DNA of 10,324 nucleotides from Lachnospiraceae bacterium UBA7598 (GTDB lineage Bacteria > Bacillota > Clostridia > Lachnospirales > Lachnospiraceae): the NCBI GenBank assembly GCA_002474415.1, contig DLQV01000282.1, positions 1-10,324 of the forward strand. The letters run 5' to 3'. Position 1 is the stretch's first letter. Each line of letters starts with the position of its first letter. The notes below the pieces were generated by a model. The model saw only the letters and a list, made by a program, of their open reading frames with translations, was not told the DNA's origin and did no database searches. Below are positions 1-6,415 of this stretch, one piece after another. The translations under genes and the position numbers were made by a program.

Positions 1-65
1 GCGATACATCAAAGATGTACCGCAATCATCAGCCCTTGCCGAAGGCAATTTTAAATGGGCTGATG
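1..65 (+). promoter_or_regulatory. Structured hisS leader, degenerate T-box-like 3' end
   Basis: Two consecutive hairpins precede hisS. The first pairs bases 1-10 with 14-23 (one A-C mismatch, AAA loop). The second pairs CATCAGCCC (27-35) with GGGCTGATG (57-65) and TTGCC (36-40) with GGCAA (44-48) around a GAA loop, leaving 49-56 as a bulge. Bases 11-23 resemble the T-box element (consensus about AGGGTGGTACCGCG) but lack one G of the UGGNACC bulge. The small 36-48 hairpin is followed by TTTT (49-52), as in a weak terminator. T-box leaders upstream of hisS-aspS operons are known in Firmicutes such as Bacillus subtilis. I infer a T-box remnant or variant that would sense uncharged tRNA. The specifier stem would lie outside the window, so this cannot be settled here. 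It could also be the 3' end of an upstream transcript. Confidence 0.35.
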
Positions 66-83
66 TTCAAGAGAGAAAAAAAT

Positions 84-90
84 GGAGGAA
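84..90 (+). promoter_or_regulatory. Ribosome binding site of hisS
   Basis: GGAGGAA lies 5-7 bases before the ATG at 96. It decides the start of hisS. The reading frame is open upstream to an ATG at 15, but that codon has no ribosome site and would place the extra residues across the leader hairpins. Confidence 0.85.
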
Positions 91-95
91 ATCAA

Positions 96-1355
96 ATGGC
101 ACTGAGCAAAAAGCCGGTCAACGGCATGAAAGATATATTACCAGCAGAGATGGAAATCCGTGATTATGTGACGAGCGTGATTAAAGATACCTACCGCAGC
201 TTTGGATTTACCCCGATCGAGACTCCTTGCATGGAAAACATTGCAAACCTTTCCAACAAGCAGGGTGGAGAGAACGAGAAACTGATCTTTAAAGTATTAA
301 AGCGTGGGGAGAAGTTAAATCTGGAGACCGCAAAGGAAGAAGCGGATGTGGTCGATTTCGGTATGCGTTACGATCTGACCGTTCCACTTTCCCGTTTCTA
401 TGCGAATCATGCCAATGATCTGCCGACACCGTTTAAGGCATTGCAGATTGGAAGTGTGTGGAGAGCCGACCGTCCGCAGCGTGGACGTTACCGTCAGTTT
501 ACCCAGTGCGATATTGATATCTTAGGTGAGCCGAGTAATCTTGCAGAGATCGAGCTGATCACTGCGACAACCACTACGATTGGCAGACTCGGATTTAAGA
601 ATTTTGAGATCCGCATCAATGAGCGCCGTATCTTAAAGGCAATGGCGGCATACAGCGGATTTGAGGAGAATGATTACGACAGCATTTTCATCACCCTCGA
701 TAAGATGGACAAGATCGGTCTCGAAGGTGTGGCAGCAGAACTCGAGGAAGAGGGCTATGCAAAAGAGTCGATTGACAAGTATTTAGAGCTGTTTGAGTTA
801 TTAAAAGACCGCAAGGATGTTGCAGAAGGTGTGACATTTTTAAAGGACAAGCTGGGAGATTTCCTGGATCAGGAAGTGGCAGACAGCCTGACAGAGATTG
901 CAACGGCAGTCAATGCGACGAAGAACGCAGAGTTTACACTGGTCTTTGATCCGACACTCGTGCGCGGCATGAGCTACTATACCGGAACCATTTTTGAGAT
1001 TGCAATGCCGGAGCTTGGTGCAGCCTGCGGCGGTGGTGGAAGATATGACAAGATGATTGGAAAATTTACAGGAAACGATGTGCCGGCATGTGGTTTTTCC
1101 ATTGGATTTGAGCGTATTATCCTGCTTCTGATGGAGAGCGGTTTCCAGATTCCGGAGCGCCCGAAGAGAGTCGCTTACTTAGTGGAAAAGAAGTATCCGG
1201 CAGAGAAACTTGTGGATGTGATGAAGCAGGCAAAAGAAGCCCGCGAGAACGGACAGCAGGTATTGGTAGTCCGCATGAATAAGAACAAGAAATTCCAGAA
1301 AGAGCAGTTAAGCAAAGAAGGATACGAAGAATTTGTGGAATTTTTTAACAGATAG
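96..1355 (+). CDS. hisS: Histidine--tRNA ligase (HisRS)
   Basis: This class II aminoacyl-tRNA synthetase charges tRNA-His in the cytoplasm. The 419-residue protein carries motif 2 at about 121-137 (Arg123, RPQRGRYRQF), the histidine-specific loop LVRGMSYYTG at 288-297 with Arg290, and motif 3 GFSIGFER at 333-340. Residues 91-97 read RYDLTVP and 176-180 read ERRIL, which resemble archaeal and eukaryotic HisRS (human RYDLTVPFARY, DRRIL) rather than the RPEGTA of Escherichia coli. The histidine loop has Met-Ser (292-293) where Leu-Asp is common. The C-terminal anticodon-binding domain starts near 357 and ends after only about 63 residues, against roughly 90-100 in the family, so its last strands and helix are missing although the stop is clean. 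The start is set by GGAGG at 84-88. aspS follows after 23 bases, with no terminator between, so the two are probably co-transcribed. Confidence 0.96.
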   Translation: MALSKKPVNGMKDILPAEMEIRDYVTSVIKDTYRSFGFTPIETPCMENIANLSNKQGGENEKLIFKVLKRGEKLNLETAKEEADVVDFGMRYDLTVPLSRFYANHANDLPTPFKALQIGSVWRADRPQRGRYRQFTQCDIDILGEPSNLAEIELITATTTTIGRLGFKNFEIRINERRILKAMAAYSGFEENDYDSIFITLDKMDKIGLEGVAAELEEEGYAKESIDKYLELFELLKDRKDVAEGVTFLKDKLGDFLDQEVADSLTEIATAVNATKNAEFTLVFDPTLVRGMSYYTGTIFEIAMPELGAACGGGGRYDKMIGKFTGNDVPACGFSIGFERIILLLMESGFQIPERPKRVAYLVEKKYPAEKLVDVMKQAKEARENGQQVLVVRMNKNKKFQKEQLSKEGYEEFVEFFNR

Positions 1356-1378
1356 AATAAGGAGAGTATAAAAGTATC

Positions 1379-3178
1379 ATGGCAGAATCAATGAAAGGCT
1401 TACACAGAAGCCACAGATGTACCGAGGTAAGCAGTGCCAACATTGGTGAAAAAGTAACCGTTATGGGTTGGGTACAGAAAAGAAGAAATTTAGGAAGTCT
1501 GATTTTTATCGACCTGCGTGACAGAAGTGGTCTGTTACAGATCGTGTTTGATGAGGACAGTGTCGGAGCAGAGGGATTTGCAAAGGCAGGAACTTTAAGA
1601 AGTGAGTATGTTGTGGCAGTTGAGGGAACCGTACAGAAGCGTTCCGCAGCAGTCAATGAAAACTTAAAGACCGGAGACATCGAAGTAATCGCAACCAGCC
1701 TTCGTATTTTATCCGAGTCGCAGACGCCTCCGTTTGCAATTGAGGAGAACAGCCAGACAAAAGAAGATATCCGTCTGAAATACCGTTATCTGGATCTGCG
1801 CAGACCGGACATCCAAAGGAATTTAATGCTGAAAAGCCGTGTGCTCGGACTGATGCGTCAGTTTATGGCAAACGAGGGATTTTTGGAGATCGAGACTCCG
1901 ATCCTGTGCAAGTCCACACCGGAAGGTGCCAGAGATTATCTTGTGCCAAGCCGTGTGCATCCGGGAAATTTCTATGCACTGCCACAGTCTCCACAGCTTT
2001 TTAAGCAGCTTCTGATGGCATCCGGCTATGATCGGTATTTCCAGATCGCCCGCTGTTTCCGTGATGAGGATCTGCGTGCAGACCGTCAGCCGGAGTTTAC
2101 ACAGGCAGACATGGAGCTTTCCTTTGTAGATATTGATGATGTCCTGGATGTCAACGAGCGTCTGTTAAAATTCGTGTTTAAGGAAGCCATTGGTGTAGAT
2201 GTACAGATTCCACTGCAGCGTATGCCTTGGCAGGAAGCCATGGATCGTTTTGGCTCTGATAAACCGGATACCCGTTTCGGTATGGAACTGGTCGATGTAT
2301 CTGAGACCGTAAAGGGCTGCGGATTTGGTGTATTTACCGGAGCACTGGAAAATGGTGGTTCTGTCCGCGGTATCAATGTCGAGGGACAGGGACATATGCC
2401 TCGTAAGAAGATTGATAAGCTTGTGGAGCATGCCAAAGGATGTGGTGCCAAAGGACTTGCGTACCTGTGCATCAATGAGGACGGTACTTACAAGTCTTCC
2501 TTTGCAAAATTCATGACAGAAGACGAGTTAAACGCACTGGTTGCAAAGATGAACGGTAAGCCAGGAGATCTGCTTTTGTTTGCTGCCGATAAGAATAAGA
2601 TCGTATGGAATGTATTAGGAGCACTTCGTTTACAGCTTGGAGAAGAACTGGGACTGATCGATGAAAACAAGTACAATTTCCTGTGGGTAACCGAGTTCCC
2701 GCTTCTTGAGTGGTCTGATGAAGAGAATCGTTTTATGGCAATGCATCATCCATTTACCATGCCAATGGAAGAGGACTGGGATAAGATTGATACAGATCCG
2801 GGCGCAGTTCGTGCAAAAGCGTATGATATCGTATTAAATGGTACGGAGCTTGGCGGTGGTTCTGTCCGTATCCATCAGGATGATATCCAGGAGAAAATGT
2901 TTGAGGTTCTTGGATTTACCAAGGAACGTGCACATGAGCAGTTTGGATTCCTTCTGGACGCATTCTCCTATGGTGTGCCACCACACGCAGGACTTGCTTA
3001 TGGAGTGGATCGTATGATCATGCATATGGTACATGCGGATTCCATCCGTGACGTGATTGCATTCCCGAAGGTAAAGGATGCTTCTGATCTGATGTCTGAG
3101 GCACCGGGTTCTGTAGATGAGAAGCAGCTGGAGGAACTTGGAATTGCGATCGTAAAGAGTGAGGATAGCGAAGAATAA
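1379..3178 (+). CDS. aspS: Aspartate--tRNA ligase (AspRS), bacterial type
   Basis: This enzyme activates aspartate and charges tRNA-Asp. The 599-residue length matches the bacterial AspRS type with an inserted GAD domain. Order of parts: N-terminal OB-fold anticodon-binding domain (about 10-110, with GWVQKRRNLGSLIFIDLRDR-like core at 30-49), class II catalytic core from about 125, motif 2 FRDEDLRADRQPEFTQ at 227-242, GAD insertion at about 300-400, and motif 3 GLAYGVDR at 538-545. Leu38 lies where discriminating enzymes such as E. coli have Leu (RRRDLGS) and non-discriminating ones have His, so the enzyme is probably specific for tRNA-Asp; this is an inference from one residue. AAGGAGA at 1359-1365 is the likely ribosome site, with a rather long spacing of about 13 bases to ATG 1379. 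ATG 1391 (residue 5) is an in-frame alternative with no better site. It is the second gene of the hisS operon. Confidence 0.97.
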   Translation: MAESMKGLHRSHRCTEVSSANIGEKVTVMGWVQKRRNLGSLIFIDLRDRSGLLQIVFDEDSVGAEGFAKAGTLRSEYVVAVEGTVQKRSAAVNENLKTGDIEVIATSLRILSESQTPPFAIEENSQTKEDIRLKYRYLDLRRPDIQRNLMLKSRVLGLMRQFMANEGFLEIETPILCKSTPEGARDYLVPSRVHPGNFYALPQSPQLFKQLLMASGYDRYFQIARCFRDEDLRADRQPEFTQADMELSFVDIDDVLDVNERLLKFVFKEAIGVDVQIPLQRMPWQEAMDRFGSDKPDTRFGMELVDVSETVKGCGFGVFTGALENGGSVRGINVEGQGHMPRKKIDKLVEHAKGCGAKGLAYLCINEDGTYKSSFAKFMTEDELNALVAKMNGKPGDLLLFAADKNKIVWNVLGALRLQLGEELGLIDENKYNFLWVTEFPLLEWSDEENRFMAMHHPFTMPMEEDWDKIDTDPGAVRAKAYDIVLNGTELGGGSVRIHQDDIQEKMFEVLGFTKERAHEQFGFLLDAFSYGVPPHAGLAYGVDRMIMHMVHADSIRDVIAFPKVKDASDLMSEAPGSVDEKQLEELGIAIVKSEDSEE

Positions 3179-3183
3179 TTTCT

Positions 3184-4221
3184 ATGAAAAAATGGAAAGC
3201 AAACTGGAAAAAAATACTCGTCGTACTGATCCTTGTTTTGCTTTTGGTGTTTGGTGTTCTGATGTATGGAAAAGTTAGTGAGCTGACCAATCAGCTTGCC
3301 TATCTGCAGGATACGACCAATATCATTCTTTCGGATGTTGGAGGAATGCAGTCGAGCATTGAGAAAACACTTGAAGAAGAAGCCAGTATGGTCGAGGATT
3401 ATTCCATTGAAGTGACGGATATGGATTTCGCCCGCCGGGAATATAAGGTGGAAGTTTCTGTAATTCCAAAAGAGTATACGGATAATACAACGATGAGCAT
3501 TTATTTTGGAACGACAGAATGTCCGTTGAAAGCAGACGGTTATATGTTTAAAGGAAATATTACACTTCCGCTTAATAAAACCTTCAATGGAAATGTTACG
3601 TTTCTTCTGGCAAATGGCAAAAAGAAGACAACGGAAGTCGTAGAAGACTTTGATGGCGTCAGCGGAAAATTTGATCAGGTTTTATCAGGAACGTTAGATG
3701 GAACGCCGGCATTAAAGGACGGAAAACTTTCCATGAAAGGAAAGTGTACCTATACGCTTGACAATGTTGCAATGTATCACTTTAAAAGTTTTGAAATAGC
3801 AGCATCCCTGGGTGGAGAGGAAATCTGGACGCAGGATCTGATGCAGGATCTGCTACAGGAAAAACAGGAGTCATCAAAGGATGATAAAGATCTGGTGACG
3901 ACAGAACAGGCAGTGGAGGAGGATTCGGAAGGAACTTCCGTTGATTCCGGTTCTGATACCGTCACCTGTAAGATGGCATATGAGATACCGCAGACACAGA
4001 AAGAAGATGTGGAGCGGACGGAAGCACAAACGGCTTCGCGTCAGCAGCTGCGTATCTATCTGCGGGCTGTGACAACGGAGGGATACCGCTTTGAAACGGA
4101 TCTGCTGCGTGAAGATGTTGTGACAGAAGAAAATAAACAGTCGTTGGATAAGGAAAGTGTGGATACGAAGATGTATCGCAGTGTGTATGACCGGAAAGAT
4201 CAGGAACTTACCATAGACTAA
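3184..4221 (+). CDS. Membrane-anchored extracytoplasmic protein, function unknown
   Basis: I do not recognise this 345-residue protein. It starts with a short Lys/Trp-rich cytoplasmic tail, then one hydrophobic segment (about 10-28, ILVVLILVLLLVFGVLMYG) that has no obvious signal peptidase site and is probably an anchor. A possible coiled coil covers 29-67. Residues 72-215 and 260-310 look like beta-rich soluble domains (alternating strands such as YKVEVSVIP and VTFLLANG). They are separated by an acidic, Ser/Asp/Glu-rich linker at about 225-258, and the C-terminus is charged. Most of the protein should lie outside the membrane. The ATG is 5 bases after the aspS stop with no good ribosome site (only GAGGA at 3161-3165, 18 bases away), so translation is probably coupled to aspS. 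It is the last gene of the operon before a strong terminator. Its position says little about function; nothing links it to tRNA charging. Confidence 0.85.
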   Translation: MKKWKANWKKILVVLILVLLLVFGVLMYGKVSELTNQLAYLQDTTNIILSDVGGMQSSIEKTLEEEASMVEDYSIEVTDMDFARREYKVEVSVIPKEYTDNTTMSIYFGTTECPLKADGYMFKGNITLPLNKTFNGNVTFLLANGKKKTTEVVEDFDGVSGKFDQVLSGTLDGTPALKDGKLSMKGKCTYTLDNVAMYHFKSFEIAASLGGEEIWTQDLMQDLLQEKQESSKDDKDLVTTEQAVEEDSEGTSVDSGSDTVTCKMAYEIPQTQKEDVERTEAQTASRQQLRIYLRAVTTEGYRFETDLLREDVVTEENKQSLDKESVDTKMYRSVYDRKDQELTID

Positions 4222-4224
4222 AAG

Positions 4225-4264
4225 AAAAAGAAGTACATCAGTTTATGACTGTACTTCTTTTTTT
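4225..4264. terminator. Bidirectional rho-independent terminator
   Basis: AAAAAGAAGTACA (4225-4237) pairs perfectly with TGTACTTCTTTTT (4250-4262) around a 12-base loop. On the plus strand it ends in seven T (4258-4264). On the minus strand the transcript ends in TTCTTTTTCTTT. It therefore serves both convergent operons. The 4250-4262 arm lies inside the last codons of the sensor kinase and the kinase stop (4243-4245) falls in the loop. The stem is AT-rich except in its middle. Confidence 0.88.
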
Positions 4265-5685
4265 GCAAGTGGGAGAGTGAAAATAAATTCTGTTCCCACT
4301 CCTTCGGTGCTGATAACATTGATATGTTCATTATGTGCCTGAATGATCTCTTTTACAATCGCAAGTCCAAGACCGGTACCGCGTTTATCTTTTCCGCGGG
4401 AAAGGTCTGTCTTATAAAAACGATCCCAGATTTTTTTGATGCTCTCTGCCGGAATTCCGATTCCGGAGTCCTTCACGGAGATGAGAACTTTTTCATTTTT
4501 GATGCTTGTTTCAATCTTGATCGATGCATTGTTGTGAGAAAACTTTGTGGCATTGTCGATCAGATTATAGAGAACCTGTTGGATTTTGCTCATATCACCG
4601 TGAACATATAATTCCGGTCCCGTCAGGACAAGATCGAAGGAAAGCCCTTTGGAAGAACAGGTCCCTTCAAAGGTGAGGATGGTTGTCTTTATCATGTGAT
4701 TGATGTCGAAATCCGTGAGATCAAGCATCATACCGCGATGCTGGCCAAAACGGTTCAGATCCAGAATTCCCTGTGTCAGTTTGGTCAGGCGTTCGGTTTC
4801 GAATAGGATGATATTCAGATATTTATTCTGCAGTTCCGGAGGAATGGTTCCGTCTAGCATGGCTTCGATATATCCTTTGATCGATGTCAGCGGAGAACGG
4901 AAATCATGGGAAACATTTGAGATAAATTTCCGCTGGTCTTCTTCGAGAGTATCTAATTCATCTGCCATATAATCCATAGTGTTGGCGAGATATCCCAGTT
5001 CATCGTTTCGGTGGATTTGTGTACGCGGTTCGAAGTCCCCTTTGGCATAGCTCTCGGAAACGGTTGTCAGTCGATGCAGTGGACGGTAAAATCCATGTAC
5101 AAACAGCAAAAGGAGAAATAATGCTGTCAGAAAAACAAATTCAACGGTGTAGAAAACAATGTTCATAAAACCGTTTGCATCCTGTGTGATGGAGGACACG
5201 GATTTATGGATCATCACATAATTGTGAATTCGATAGCCGTTTGTGATCGGAGAAAATACCGTAAGGGTGTTTTCCGAAAATGATCCATAAAAGTTACCGG
5301 TTATATAGTAACGGTTGCCAAAATCCGAGGTATTGAAGTCCTTTAGTCTTTTATAGTCGGCATTGGCGGCATCTTTTCCAACGGATTCATCGGAAGAATC
5401 GAAAAGGATATTTCCCTGATTGTCCATGATCCAGATTTCTGCAGAAAGATATTCACTGAGGCTTTGCATCTGTTTTTGAAAATCCTGCAAAGAAAAGCTG
5501 TATTTGGAATAGTTGTCTGCATAGCCCGATGCAATCTGCACAGATTCCCGATACAGCTGTTGTGCTTCGCGTTTTTCGGCATAATGTGTAATCGCATGCT
5601 GTGTGAACGTACACAGGATGATAAAGCCGAGAACCACAAACAGGACATAGCCGAAAATGAGTTTGGGGATCAGTGTTTTTTTCAT
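4243..5685 (-). CDS. Sensor histidine kinase, HAMP/HisKA/HATPase
   Basis: This membrane kinase of 480 residues senses an unknown signal and phosphorylates the regulator encoded just upstream. Order of parts: transmembrane segment 1 (about 9-28), extracytoplasmic sensor region of about 140 residues (30-170, containing AEIWIMDNQGNILF at 82-95, reminiscent of PAS/Cache-like folds), transmembrane segment 2 (about 174-197), HAMP linker (about 198-250, with RPLHRLT and NDELGYL), HisKA dimerisation helix with the phosphoacceptor His260 in SHDFRSPLTSIKGY, and HATPase_c with N box (Asn374, Asn378), G1 DSGIGI 406-411, F box DRFYKTD 421-427 and G2 GTGLGLAIVKEI 436-447. All catalytic motifs are intact. 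Its ATG overlaps the TGA of the regulator gene by 4 bases (ATGA), showing translational coupling. The stimulus cannot be read from the sequence. Confidence 0.95.
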   Translation of the reverse strand: MKKTLIPKLIFGYVLFVVLGFIILCTFTQHAITHYAEKREAQQLYRESVQIASGYADNYSKYSFSLQDFQKQMQSLSEYLSAEIWIMDNQGNILFDSSDESVGKDAANADYKRLKDFNTSDFGNRYYITGNFYGSFSENTLTVFSPITNGYRIHNYVMIHKSVSSITQDANGFMNIVFYTVEFVFLTALFLLLLFVHGFYRPLHRLTTVSESYAKGDFEPRTQIHRNDELGYLANTMDYMADELDTLEEDQRKFISNVSHDFRSPLTSIKGYIEAMLDGTIPPELQNKYLNIILFETERLTKLTQGILDLNRFGQHRGMMLDLTDFDINHMIKTTILTFEGTCSSKGLSFDLVLTGPELYVHGDMSKIQQVLYNLIDNATKFSHNNASIKIETSIKNEKVLISVKDSGIGIPAESIKKIWDRFYKTDLSRGKDKRGTGLGLAIVKEIIQAHNEHINVISTEGVGTEFIFTLPLAKKEVQS

Positions 5686-6377
5686 CCTTTTACCTCAAAT
5701 TTATAACCGATTCCCCAGACCGTGGCGATTGACCAGGTGTCATGATCTTTGATCTTTTCCCGAAGACGTTTGACGTGGACATCCACGGTCCGGGTATCTC
5801 CGATGTATTCATATCCCCAGATGTGATCTAACAGCTGTTCGCGGGTAAACACCTGGTTTGGAGAAGCAGCAAGGAAATATAAAAGTTCCAGTTCCTTTGG
5901 CGGCATATCGATCGGATGGCCATTGTACATGACGGAATAATTGGACAGATTGACGGTCAGACCCGGATATTCCACACATTTTAATTCTACGACAGATTCG
6001 GTTTTGGCAGGCTGAAAACGGCGAAGAACCGCTTTTACACGTGCCACCAGTTCTTTGGAATCAAATGGCTTTAATATGTAATCATCTGCACCGAGCTCAA
6101 GTCCGAGTACTTTATCAAAGATTTCACCTTTGGCGGAAAGCATAATAATTGGAACATTGCTCTTAGTACGAATTTCCCGGCAGACCTGATAGCCGTCAAT
6201 GCCCGGAAGCATCAGATCCAGCAGGATCAGATTGGGGTTGTAGTGCTCAAATGCATGCAGAGCTTCTTCTCCGTCATTGACAATTTTGGTATCATAACAC
6301 TCTTTGGTCAGGTACAGAGAAATGAGTTCAGCAATATTATTGTCATCGTCCACAATCAGTATTTTCTGTTTGGACAT
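5682..6377 (-). CDS. Response regulator, OmpR/PhoB family
   Basis: This 231-residue DNA-binding regulator is the partner of the kinase encoded directly downstream. The receiver domain (about 1-120) has the acidic pocket DDD at 10-12, phosphoacceptor Asp54 in LLDLMLPG, Ser81 at the switch position and Lys103 in ILKPF. A winged helix-turn-helix domain follows at about 130-229, with the recognition-helix region TRTVDVHVKRLREKI at 195-209 and the C-terminal hairpin VWGIGYKFE at 220-228. Every key residue is present, so it should be phosphorylated normally. An excellent ribosome site, AAGGAGG, lies at 6390-6384 about 6 bases before the start. The gene begins 38 bases after the mutS2 stop with no terminator between, so it is probably transcribed from the mutS2 promoter. 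No clear direct-repeat operator was seen in this short gap, so target genes are unknown. Confidence 0.96.
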   Translation of the reverse strand: MSKQKILIVDDDNNIAELISLYLTKECYDTKIVNDGEEALHAFEHYNPNLILLDLMLPGIDGYQVCREIRTKSNVPIIMLSAKGEIFDKVLGLELGADDYILKPFDSKELVARVKAVLRRFQPAKTESVVELKCVEYPGLTVNLSNYSVMYNGHPIDMPPKELELLYFLAASPNQVFTREQLLDHIWGYEYIGDTRTVDVHVKRLREKIKDHDTWSIATVWGIGYKFEVKG

Positions 6378-6415
6378 GGAAATCCCTCCTTGTATAGATA
6401 AAAATCAATGGTAAT

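Noticed and set aside
15..95. N-terminal extension of hisS from ATG 15
   Set aside because: No ribosome site, crosses two leader hairpins, and the extra 27 residues do not resemble HisRS; GGAGG before ATG 96 fits the known N-terminus.
2..163. Open frame at the window start as the 3' end of an upstream gene
   Set aside because: It would overlap hisS by 68 bases and its translation (Arg-Tyr-Ile-Lys...) matches nothing I recognise; the frame starting at base 1 stops at 52-54 and also looks random.
2086..2475. Antisense 129-codon frame inside aspS
   Set aside because: It opposes a well-conserved gene, has Ser/Pro/Thr-rich low-information composition, and shows no ribosome site; treated as a shadow.
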